Shown here one piece after another: positions 1-5,370 of a stretch of 11,573 nucleotides of DNA (positions within the stretch are counted from its first letter, which is position 1; every line of letters begins with the position of its first letter). A program made the position numbers and the translations under genes. Under the pieces are notes generated by a model. That model had not been told where the DNA came from and ran no database searches. It saw only the letters and a program-made list of their open reading frames with translations. Origin of the DNA: an uncultured Kiritimatiellota bacterium (GTDB taxonomy: Bacteria > Verrucomicrobiota > Kiritimatiellia > RFP12 > UBA1067); contig CAKULR010000035.1 of assembly GCA_934667295.1 (NCBI GenBank), forward strand, positions 1 to 11,573, given 5' to 3'.

Positions 1-1295
1 ACACCGGCCTCTCCCTCTGGGACACCTTTCGCGCCGCGCATCCGCTCTACACGCTCGCCGTGCCGGAGCGCGTGGACGGTTTCGTCGATTCGATGCTCGC
101 CCACTACCGGGCGATGGGCTTCCTGCCCGTCATTCCCTACTTCGGCTGGGAATCGCACTGCATGATCGGCAACCACGCGGTCCCCGTGATCGTCGACGCC
201 TACCGCAAGGGCTTTCGCGGCTTCGACGTCGATCTCGCGTTCGAGGCCGTGACGAATTCCCTCACGGTCACGCACGTCGATCCGTTCGGGCACCCGAAGA
301 TCAAGGAGGACTGGGCGCTCTACGACCGTTACGGCTACTACCCGTTCGACAGGATCAAGGGCGAAAGCGTGAGCCGCACGCTCGAATGCGGGTTCGACGA
401 CTGGTGCGCGGCGGAGTTCTGCCGTCTGCTCGGCCGGGGCGACGAGGCCCGTTTCCGCTCGCGCGCCGCCTTCTGGAAGAACGTCTTCGATCCGTCGCTC
501 GGCCTCATGCGCGGCAAGGATTCGAACGGGGCCTGGCGCACGCCCTTCGATCCGTTTCACCTCGGCCACGACCACAACACGGTCAACGACTTCACCGAGG
601 GCAACGCCTTCCAGTACACCTGGCACGTCCTGCAGGACCCCGAAGGGCTCATCGCGGCGATGGGCGGACGCGCGGCGTTCGTGAAGAAGCTGGACGCGCT
701 CTTCGTGCAGCCCACGCAGACGGCGGGCATGGGCTTCGTCAGTGATGTGACGGGACTCATCGGCCAGTACGCCCACGGCAACGAGCCGAGCCACCACGTG
801 GCCTACTTCTACGCGCTCGCGGGCCGTCCCGACCGCACGGCCGAGGTCGTGCGCGAGGTCTGCGACCGCTTCTACGGTGTCGGGCCCGGCGACCTCTGCG
901 GCAACGACGACTGCGGACAGATGAGCGCCTGGTACGTCTTCGCGGCGATGGGTTTCTATCCGTTCAATCTCTGCAGCGGCGAATACGTCCTCGGCGCGCC
1001 GCAGTTCCCCGAAGTGCGCCTCGCGCTGCCCGGCGGCGCGTCCTTCCGCGTCGTCGCGAAGGACCTCTCCCGTGCGAACAAGTACGTGAAGTCCGTCACG
1101 CTCAACGGCCGTCCGCTCTCCGGTCCCCGCTTGAAACATGCCGACATCGTATCCGGCGGCGAACTCGTCTTCGAAATGACCGCCCACGGACGGGATAAGC
1201 CCGTCCCTCCCGAAAGGGGCGAATCGGACACACGGGAGGGACGCGCTTGTCGCGTCCGGGCTCTGCAACGGCCTCCCCTAAAAACTAAAACCTGA
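1..1295 (+). CDS. Glycoside hydrolase family 92 (alpha-mannosidase), C-terminal half
   Basis: Partial gene: the frame is already open at base 3 and the start lies upstream, so the in-frame GTG at 60 is not a start. About 430 residues are present, against roughly 750 for the family. GH92 enzymes are calcium-dependent exo-alpha-mannosidases, usually exported, that trim mannose from N-glycans or yeast-type mannans. Family signatures run in order: SLWDTFRAAHPL (from base 12), GNHAVPVIVDAY, YGYYPFD, DFTEGNAFQYTWH (Glu codon 597-599, the motif carrying the general acid), HGNEPSHH (Glu codon 783-785) and GNDDCGQMSAWY (Asp codons 906-911, the catalytic-base motif). Catalytic elements in the visible half look intact. 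The natural end of the fold is probably near FEMTAHG (about base 1184). The remaining ~37 residues, rich in R and P, are encoded by palindromic repeats and a heptamer array and are probably readthrough. Linkage specificity cannot be read from this half. Family call is very secure. Confidence 0.93.
   Translation, partial: TGLSLWDTFRAAHPLYTLAVPERVDGFVDSMLAHYRAMGFLPVIPYFGWESHCMIGNHAVPVIVDAYRKGFRGFDVDLAFEAVTNSLTVTHVDPFGHPKIKEDWALYDRYGYYPFDRIKGESVSRTLECGFDDWCAAEFCRLLGRGDEARFRSRAAFWKNVFDPSLGLMRGKDSNGAWRTPFDPFHLGHDHNTVNDFTEGNAFQYTWHVLQDPEGLIAAMGGRAAFVKKLDALFVQPTQTAGMGFVSDVTGLIGQYAHGNEPSHHVAYFYALAGRPDRTAEVVREVCDRFYGVGPGDLCGNDDCGQMSAWYVFAAMGFYPFNLCSGEYVLGAPQFPEVRLALPGGASFRVVAKDLSRANKYVKSVTLNGRPLSGPRLKHADIVSGGELVFEMTAHGRDKPVPPERGESDTREGRACRVRALQRPPLKTKT
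1187..1258. repeat. Inverted pair of 26-bp palindromic (REP-like) repeats
   Basis: Two 26-bp copies in opposite orientation, 1187-1212 and 1233-1258, separated by 20 bases. After reverse-complementing the second copy they match at 23 of 26 positions. Each holds its own hairpin: GGACGGG/CCCGTCC around loop ATAAG (1188-1206), and GGACGCG/CGCGTCC around loop CTTGT (1239-1257). Two of the three differences are a compensatory G-C to C-G swap in the stem. The CCCTCCCG (1205-1212) and CGGGAGGG (1233-1240) ends can pair with each other, so the whole unit can also fold as one larger structure, like a BIME doublet. It lies inside the GH92 reading frame. A third copy is at 2877-2902. Confidence 0.85.
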
Positions 1296-1305
1296 AACCT
1301 AAAAC
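1278..1305 (+). repeat. Heptamer array (CTRAAAC) x4
   Basis: Four consecutive 7-base units, CTAAAAA, CTAAAAC, CTGAAAC and CTAAAAC, lie between the GH92 gene and the protease start at 1319. The single variant unit (CTGAAAC, 1292-1298) contains the TGA that ends the GH92 frame. No Shine-Dalgarno sequence for the next gene is visible in or after the array. Function unknown. Confidence 0.75.
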
Positions 1306-1318
1306 CTTTTCTCCTACC

Positions 1319-2089
1319 ATGTTCCCTGAGAAATATCGTATCTGCAAAATCTTTGGCATTCCTGTCTACGTAGGACTGTCTACGATTTGTCTTTTGTTCT
1401 TCTTCATCGGTATGACGAGATCGCTTCTGCTTGATGTCGTCTGCATGGTGATGTTGCTCGTTTCCATTGTCGCGCATGAACTCGGACACGCGCTTACGGC
1501 GCGTTGCTTTGGGTGCCGTACGCGTGATATCACGCTCACCGTCATTGGCGGTTGTGCGAGTTTGGAACGTATGCCCCGTAAGGCCTGGCAGGAATTGTTG
1601 ACGGCTGTGGCTGGCCCAGCGGTGAGTTTTGTAGTGGCGGTGGGGACATTCTTCGCTTCGGAATTCTGTCCGATCGCCTTCCTTTCCGCCGCGTTCTACG
1701 TGACGTCGATCATCAATTTCTCCCTTGGTGCGTTCAACCTGTTGCCGGGTTTCCCGATGGATGGAGGACGTGTCTTTCGTTCCATCGCACGAATCTTCAC
1801 CTCACGTGCGCAGGCAACCTACCTTGCCATGATTGTTGGGCGCGTTGCAGCAGTCTTGCTCGTAGTGGGACCGTTTGTCGGCGTTGACCATATTTGGATT
1901 ATCCCCATTGGCGGGAACTTTTTGATGCGGGGCCTCATCGCGTGGATGATCTGGCGCGAGGGCGAGCGCGAGTACCGCCAGGTCCTGGCCGAGGGCGAGT
2001 GGGGCGGTCGCTGGGACTTCTCCGCGCGCGTGTCGCCTCCGCCCTACGGTGGCGACGAGGACGAGACGGAGATTCGTCGCGGGCGCTAG
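1319..2089 (+). CDS. Site-2 protease family (M50) membrane metalloprotease
   Basis: A 256-residue polytopic membrane protein. HELGH at residues 53-57 is the zinc-binding HExxH motif within a hydrophobic helix, and N140-LLPGFPMDGGR carries the third zinc ligand (D148), as in M50 intramembrane proteases of the SpoIVFB/Rip3 type. The block LERMPRKAWQELLTAVAGP (82-100) is typical of the compact bacterial members without PDZ or CBS domains. Such enzymes cut membrane-embedded substrates, often anti-sigma factors, but nothing here identifies the substrate. The tail after ~212 is soluble and charged, ending in an acidic stretch and RRGR. The ATG at 1319 is the natural start, but no Shine-Dalgarno precedes it. 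Base composition is unusual: 26 of 60 bases are G or C at 1321-1380 and 31 of 60 at 1861-1920, against 44 of 60 in the GH92 gene at 1021-1080; from about 1925 the gene becomes GC-rich (46 of 60 at 1981-2040). This suggests a transferred body joined to a native 3' end. Confidence 0.9.
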   Translation: MFPEKYRICKIFGIPVYVGLSTICLLFFFIGMTRSLLLDVVCMVMLLVSIVAHELGHALTARCFGCRTRDITLTVIGGCASLERMPRKAWQELLTAVAGPAVSFVVAVGTFFASEFCPIAFLSAAFYVTSIINFSLGAFNLLPGFPMDGGRVFRSIARIFTSRAQATYLAMIVGRVAAVLLVVGPFVGVDHIWIIPIGGNFLMRGLIAWMIWREGEREYRQVLAEGEWGGRWDFSARVSPPPYGGDEDETEIRRGR

Positions 2090-2100
2090 CTTTGTCATTC

Positions 2101-2106
2101 AAGGAG
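2101..2106 (+). promoter_or_regulatory. Ribosome binding site of eda
   Basis: AAGGAG lies 7 bases before the ATG at 2114. An overlapping GTG at 2111 is in the same frame but only 4 bases from this site, so the ATG is preferred. Confidence 0.8.
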
Positions 2107-2113
2107 AATTGTG

Positions 2114-2752
2114 ATGGAACTGATCGAGACGTTGAGGAAGGCCGGCATCATTCCGGTCATCGTGATCGAGGACGCGGAACAGGCGGTGCCGCTCGCGCGC
2201 GCGCTTGTGAAGGGCGGTCTGCCCGTTCTGGAGGTGACGTTCCGCACGGCGGCGGCGGCGGACGCGATCGCCCGCATCAAGGCGGCGGTGCCGGAGGCCG
2301 TCGTCGGCGCGGGCACGCTCCTCATGCCCGCGATGGTGAAGGCGGCGAAGGACGCGGGGGCGGTCTTCGGGGTCGCGCCCGGATTCGATCCCGCCGTCAT
2401 TGCGGCGGCGCGGGCGGAGGGGCTGGAGATGGTGCCGGGCATCGCGACGGCGAGCGAGCTTTCCCAGGCCCTCACGGCGGGCGTGAAGATGGTGAAGTTC
2501 TTCCCCGCCGAGGCGGCGGGCGGCGTGAAGATGATCAAGAACCTGCTGGGCGCGTTCCGTTTCACGGGCGTGAAGTTCATGCCCACGGGCGGCGTAAACC
2601 TCTCGAATGTCGCGGACTACCTGGCGGTACCGGAGATCGTCTGCTGCGGCGGCACGTGGATCGTCCCGAGGGACGCGCTCGCGAAGGGCGACTGGACGGC
2701 GATCGAAAAGCTCGCCGCCGATGCCGCCGCCCTCGTGCGCGCCCGCGTCTAG
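2114..2752 (+). CDS. eda: KDPG / KHG aldolase
   Basis: A 212-residue class I aldolase, full length for the family. It splits 2-keto-3-deoxy-6-phosphogluconate into pyruvate and glyceraldehyde 3-phosphate, the last step of the Entner-Doudoroff and uronate (KDG) routes; many members also act on 4-hydroxy-2-oxoglutarate. Visible signatures are LEVTFRT with the catalytic Glu at residue 40, GAGTLL, VKFFPAE with the Schiff-base Lys at 128, and PTGGVNL in the phosphate-binding region. No kdgK, edd or uronate gene is next to it in the window, so its pathway partner is not fixed by context. It starts 24 bases after the protease stop and could be co-transcribed with it, although its codon use is that of the GC-rich host. 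A strong hairpin follows at 2821-2848. Confidence 0.93.
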   Translation: MELIETLRKAGIIPVIVIEDAEQAVPLARALVKGGLPVLEVTFRTAAAADAIARIKAAVPEAVVGAGTLLMPAMVKAAKDAGAVFGVAPGFDPAVIAAARAEGLEMVPGIATASELSQALTAGVKMVKFFPAEAAGGVKMIKNLLGAFRFTGVKFMPTGGVNLSNVADYLAVPEIVCCGGTWIVPRDALAKGDWTAIEKLAADAAALVRARV

Positions 2753-2773
2753 CGCGCCGAAAGGCCGTCTACA

Positions 2774-2830
2774 TTGGACGACGACTGTCGCCGCTGGACG
2801 AAGACTGTCGGTATTGGACGACGACGCGGG
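2774..2830 (+). repeat. 20-bp-period tandem repeat, three copies
   Basis: The core YTGGACGAMGACTGTCG occurs at 2774-2790 and 2794-2810, and its first 11 bases plus a diverged end recur at 2814-2830. The third copy runs into the left arm of the hairpin at 2821. It begins 21 bases after the eda stop codon. No protein reading is supported. Confidence 0.75.
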
Positions 2831-2852
2831 CCGAACGGCCCGCGTCGTGTTT
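2821..2852 (+). terminator. Strong hairpin, probable terminator of eda
   Basis: A perfect 12-bp stem, ACGACGCGGGCC (2821-2832) with GGCCCGCGTCGT (2837-2848), around the tetraloop GAAC, followed by GTTT. The U-tract is short, so this is either a weak intrinsic terminator or an mRNA 3'-end stabiliser. It is 68 bases past the eda stop. Confidence 0.65.
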
Positions 2853-2872
2853 CCATTGTGCTGGCCAGGATC

Positions 2873-2906
2873 CGAACGGGAGGGACGCGCTTGTCGCGTC
2901 CGTTCG
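2873..2906. repeat. Third copy of the 26-bp palindromic repeat
   Basis: Bases 2877-2902 are identical to the copy at 1233-1258. The stem GGACGCG/CGCGTCC is extended here by an outer CGAAC (2873-2877) and GTTCG (2902-2906) with a GGGAG bulge on one side. No inverted partner is visible nearby, so this copy is a singlet. Confidence 0.85.
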
Positions 2907-2947
2907 TTCACACTTCATTCACGTCTTACAACCCTGGGCGTGATGGG

Positions 2948-3058
2948 ACCACTGATGGCACGGATACTCGCTTCGCGAGACACGGATGTACACCGATTTG
3001 GCCCTCCCATCTGTGCAGATCCGTGTCGGGTGAAGCCCGTATCTGTGACATCCGTGGT
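2948..3058. repeat. Large imperfect inverted repeat, 50-base arms
   Basis: Left arm 2948-2997 and right arm 3009-3058 around an 11-base centre. Each arm has three parts: an outer 19-mer (16 of 19 matching between arms), a 12-base insert that is itself a mini-hairpin around GCTTC/GAAGC, and an inner 19-mer (16 of 19 matching). The 19-mers are made of repeated words of the type CACGGAT, CACAGAT and CACCGAT. Words of this kind recur in intergenic DNA of many environmental bacteria; no function is established that I can name. Confidence 0.75.
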
Positions 3059-3079
3059 AAATTCTTCCCCCTCCGTTTT

Positions 3080-3282
3080 TACCACTGAGCACACTGAAGC
3101 CGCGCGGGCCCTTGCGGACGGCTTCGCCGTTGTTTCGCAACCTTCCCTCCGAAAACTTCGTTTTCTGCGGCGCATCTCGCGATACCCGGAAGACACGAAA
3201 CTCCGAGGCTCCTATCCCTCCATTCCCAATACATTCCGTGGGTTCTGTGACGGCCATAGGCAGTTCTGTGTGTTCTGTGGTA
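3080..3282. repeat. Second inverted-repeat-bounded element, about 200 bp
   Basis: Bounded by a left end at 3080-3098 (TACCACTGAGCACACTGAA) and a right end at 3264-3282 whose reverse complement is TACCACAGAACACACAGAA, 16 of 19 matching. Internal small palindromes include CGGACGGC-TTC-GCCG near 3116 and GAAAAC-TTC-GTTTTC near 3161. The end word ACCAC-GA-CACA is related to the ends of the neighbouring element at 2948-3058, from which it is only 21 bases away. It has no coding capacity I can support. Confidence 0.6.
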
Positions 3283-3495
3283 TTCGATGCCTCTGATGCC
3301 CACCAACTTCTCGGACGGTTTCATCTATTGTTGAAACGGGTGGAAGAACGGGCCATTCCTCTTTCCGTGTTGCGCCCACAACCCAATCGCACACAAAAAG
3401 AGAACCTCTCCTTGCGCTTCGACTGGGGCCGTGAGAAATGCCGCGAAATTGATACAATCGGTTGATTCCGTCAATGACTCTTCGGCGAAAGATAA

Positions 3496-3517
3496 GATTT
3501 CGTCCGCACCGTAATCT
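3496..3517. repeat. Left copy of a perfect 22-bp inverted repeat
   Basis: The exact reverse complement of 4423-4444. It touches the -35 box of the following gene. Read on the minus strand in one frame it encodes ITVRTKS, the same residues that its partner encodes at the C-terminus of the protein at 3552-4451. Confidence 0.9.
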
Positions 3518-3545
3518 TGCATTTCGCCCGTCCATCTGCTATCCT
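3517..3545 (+). promoter_or_regulatory. Promoter of the 299-residue unknown gene
   Basis: TTGCAT (3517-3522), a 17-base spacer, then TATCCT (3540-3545) with an extended -10 TG at 3537-3538. The start codon at 3552 is six bases beyond the -10 box, so transcription would begin at or next to the ATG. No Shine-Dalgarno is present, which fits a leaderless transcript. Confidence 0.6.
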
Positions 3546-3551
3546 GTCCGT

Positions 3552-4451
3552 ATGCCTGAAACCCATACTAGTTTTTCCGATTTCGACCGCCGCCACGAGG
3601 CGCTGCTGGGCGAGGTCCTCGCCGCCCGTGAACACCGCGCCCGCGCGCGGCGGAAGCGCGCCGGGGACCACCGCCGCGCCTTCGGCGACCTCTGCGAGGC
3701 GTCGGAGGGCCTTGCCGCCGCGTGGCTGCGGCGCGGGACGCCCGTCGGGGAGATGGTCGCCTACGCGGATGGTGACGTGTGGCTGCTGTGGACGCTCGCG
3801 CGGTGGCTGCGGCTGGGCGCGACGCGCCGGATCGACCGCCTCCGCCATGCGACGCGGCGTTCCGCCTACTACGAACGGGAGAAGGCACGGCGGCAGCGCC
3901 TGGCGGCTGCACGGCGCACGGTCCGGAAGCGCACGACGACAAGCCCGTGTCCGACGCGGGAACAGGTCCTCGAAGCCTGGGAGGGGGCCCGCGAATCGAA
4001 CGAGGGGCTGCTCCGCTTCGGCTCGCTGATGGAGGATCTTGCGTGCTACGTCGACAGTTCCCTCGTCCGCACGGAGGACGGCATGATCGTCGCACGCCGG
4101 GGCGGGGTCAAGGCGTGGCTGCAGGTGAACATCCCGGCGCTCTACCTCAAGTACAAGACGGTGATGGCCTACAAGGTGGCCGCACGGAAGCTGAAGCAGA
4201 TCACGGGCCTGCGCGACCCCGTACCGGCGGCGCGGCTCGTGGAGGCGCCGTCCGGGGACGACCCCGTGGAGGTGGCGCGGGCGCGGGCGGCCTACGCCGG
4301 GATGATGCGGGAGGAACCGAGGAGCCGGACGGCCTACCTCGACCGGATTGACGCCCTCGTCGCCCCGGAACGGGTAGGCGAGGTGGCGGCACTCGCGGAC
4401 CGGAAGGCGTGGCACGAGGACGAGATTACGGTGCGGACGAAATCCAGTTAG
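3552..4451 (+). CDS. Uncharacterised basic helical protein bracketed by inverted repeats
   Basis: I do not recognise this 299-residue protein. It appears soluble and mostly helical, with no signal peptide or membrane segment. Residues 25-42 and 92-128 are dense in Arg and Lys and could form long basic helices or bind nucleic acid. The most structured-looking block is 154-231: an acidic segment (MEDLACYVDSS), then RRGGVKAWLQVNIPALY, YKTVMAYKVAARKLKQ and LRDPVPAARLVE, which reads like a compact helical, possibly DNA-binding, domain. No catalytic motif is visible. The ATG at 3552 is preferred over the in-frame TTG at 3462 because a promoter with an extended -10 ends six bases before it and the upstream residues only translate the promoter and the inverted repeat. 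The last residues (EITVRTKSS) are encoded by the right 22-bp inverted repeat. Composition is GC-rich like the host. It may be the resident gene of a small mobile or duplicated cassette; a nucleic-acid-binding regulator is the alternative. Confidence 0.7.
   Translation: MPETHTSFSDFDRRHEALLGEVLAAREHRARARRKRAGDHRRAFGDLCEASEGLAAAWLRRGTPVGEMVAYADGDVWLLWTLARWLRLGATRRIDRLRHATRRSAYYEREKARRQRLAAARRTVRKRTTTSPCPTREQVLEAWEGARESNEGLLRFGSLMEDLACYVDSSLVRTEDGMIVARRGGVKAWLQVNIPALYLKYKTVMAYKVAARKLKQITGLRDPVPAARLVEAPSGDDPVEVARARAAYAGMMREEPRSRTAYLDRIDALVAPERVGEVAALADRKAWHEDEITVRTKSS
4423..4444. repeat. Right copy of the 22-bp inverted repeat
   Basis: Perfect reverse complement of 3496-3517, lying within the final codons of the preceding gene. 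Identity stops at both ends: the bases flanking the two copies are unrelated, and no target-site duplication is visible. Confidence 0.9.
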
Positions 4452-4612
4452 GCGGGGAGATTGGGGTTTGGATGAGGAAGCCGGGAGTGAAATAGGGTGG
4501 ATAGGGGGAGGGGGATGGAGTATGTGGCAAAACGGAGAGAAACGGGAGGACGCCACGCGCCGAGGGCGGCGCGGGTACATTGCGCGCCGGTGGGGTCAAG
4601 GGGACGTGTATT

Positions 4613-4621
4613 TGCTATACT
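4613..4621 (+). promoter_or_regulatory. Extended -10 promoter of the GT2 gene
   Basis: TGCTATACT, an extended -10 (TGn-TATACT), ends 8 bases before the ATG at 4630. No convincing -35 is seen at the usual distance; GGTCAA at 4594-4599 is the nearest weak candidate. As with the preceding gene, there is no Shine-Dalgarno, suggesting a leaderless mRNA. Confidence 0.55.
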
Positions 4622-4629
4622 ACGCGCAG

Positions 4630-5370
4630 ATGTGCGAAGGAAGAACAGAGCCGAGGCGGTTGACGCTGGTCGTGCCGGTCTACAATGCGCCCGACCTTGC
4701 GCGGGCGCTTGTGGCGCGTCTCCCCGAACTGGAAGAGACGGCGCGGAGGTGTGGATTCGAACTGGTGGAGACGATTCTCGTCGACGACGGGTCGGACGTG
4801 CGGCTGGATGCGGCGGTGCCGGGGGATGGAAAACGCCTCGTCGTCCTGCGCACCGAACCGAATCGCGGGAAGGGGGCCGCCGTGCGGCGCGGGGTGCTGG
4901 CGGCGAAGGGCGGTTGGGTGCTGATGAGCGACGTGGACCTCTCGGCCCCGTTCGCCGAGTTCGCGCGCCTCGCCCCGTATGCGGATGCGTGGATCGTCTG
5001 CGGCAGCCGCTACGGGCGTCCCGGCATGCCGTTCGTGCGGCGGTTCCTCTCGCGCGTCTTCCACGCCCTTGTTCGGTTGGCGTGCGGCATGGACGTGCAG
5101 GACACGCAGTGCGGCTTCAAGCTCTTCCGCATGGACGTGATGCGGGCCGTCTTCGCGGCGCAGCGGATCGAGCGCTTCGCGTTCGACGTGGAGCTGATCC
5201 GGCGGGCCCGCGACGCGGGGGGAACGGTAAAAGAAGTTCCCGTCGCGTGGTGCGGCGGGAAACGGAGTTCGCTGCGCGTCTTCCGGGACGCGCCGCGCAT
5301 GCTGTGGGACCTGCTTAGAATCGGGCCATGTCGAGCATCGAGCCGGGACCGAACGCGCGCAGGTAGATGA
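4630..5370 (+). CDS. GT2 family glycosyltransferase (ALG5/DPM1-like)
   Basis: A 246-residue single-domain GT-A enzyme. LTLVVPVYNAPD (11-22) and ILVDDGSD (49-56) form the nucleotide-sugar-binding Rossmann-like half; SDVDLSAP (100-107) contains the DxD metal-binding motif; VCGSRYGR, DTQCGFKLFR (158-167) and RFAFDVELIRRA (182-193) match the polyprenyl-phosphate sugar transferase branch typified by dolichyl-phosphate beta-glucosyltransferase. It probably moves a hexose from a nucleotide sugar to a polyprenyl phosphate for envelope glycan assembly; donor and acceptor cannot be read. There is no membrane segment. The in-frame ATG at 4468 is rejected because the extra 54 residues cross the promoter and a purine-rich spacer and lack family similarity. 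The last 17 residues lie antisense to the end of lptD and look like readthrough beyond the domain. Confidence 0.85.
   Translation: MCEGRTEPRRLTLVVPVYNAPDLARALVARLPELEETARRCGFELVETILVDDGSDVRLDAAVPGDGKRLVVLRTEPNRGKGAAVRRGVLAAKGGWVLMSDVDLSAPFAEFARLAPYADAWIVCGSRYGRPGMPFVRRFLSRVFHALVRLACGMDVQDTQCGFKLFRMDVMRAVFAAQRIERFAFDVELIRRARDAGGTVKEVPVAWCGGKRSSLRVFRDAPRMLWDLLRIGPCRASSRDRTRAGR

Larger units (their letters stand above)
2753..3551. other. 800-base non-coding, repeat-filled region
   Basis: Open frames here overlap one another on both strands, have no ribosome sites, and translate to sequence dictated by the repeats, so none is called. From left to right the region holds a 20-bp-period tandem repeat (2774-2830), the eda hairpin (2821-2848), a REP-like copy (2873-2906), two large inverted-repeat elements (2948-3058 and 3080-3282), then about 210 bases of lower GC (3283-3495) in which I see only a short hairpin near 3318-3340. 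The left copy of the 22-bp inverted repeat (3496-3517) and the promoter of the next gene close it. Confidence 0.7.

Noticed and set aside
2939..3297. CRISPR-like array from the recurring CACGGAT words
   Set aside because: Words are degenerate, in both orientations, without constant repeat length or unique spacers; no cas gene is present.
3112..3535. Small overlapping frames in the repeat region
   Set aside because: Frames on both strands overlap each other, lack ribosome sites and encode sequence dictated by palindromes.
3462..3551. 30-residue N-terminal extension of the unknown protein
   Set aside because: It translates the inverted repeat and the promoter; the ATG at 3552 is correctly placed behind the -10 box.
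3481..4460. Classical insertion sequence bounded by the 22-bp repeats
   Set aside because: No target-site duplication flanks the repeats and no DDE or other transposase motif is visible in the protein, so I do not annotate a mobile element.
3471..4580. 369-codon minus-strand frame across the unknown gene
   Set aside because: Arg/Pro/His-rich shadow with no ribosome site. Its end reads ITVRTKS only because of the inverted repeat, which I report separately.
4468..4629. 54-residue N-terminal extension of the GT2 protein
   Set aside because: It crosses the promoter and G-tract spacer; the domain starts just after the ATG at 4630.
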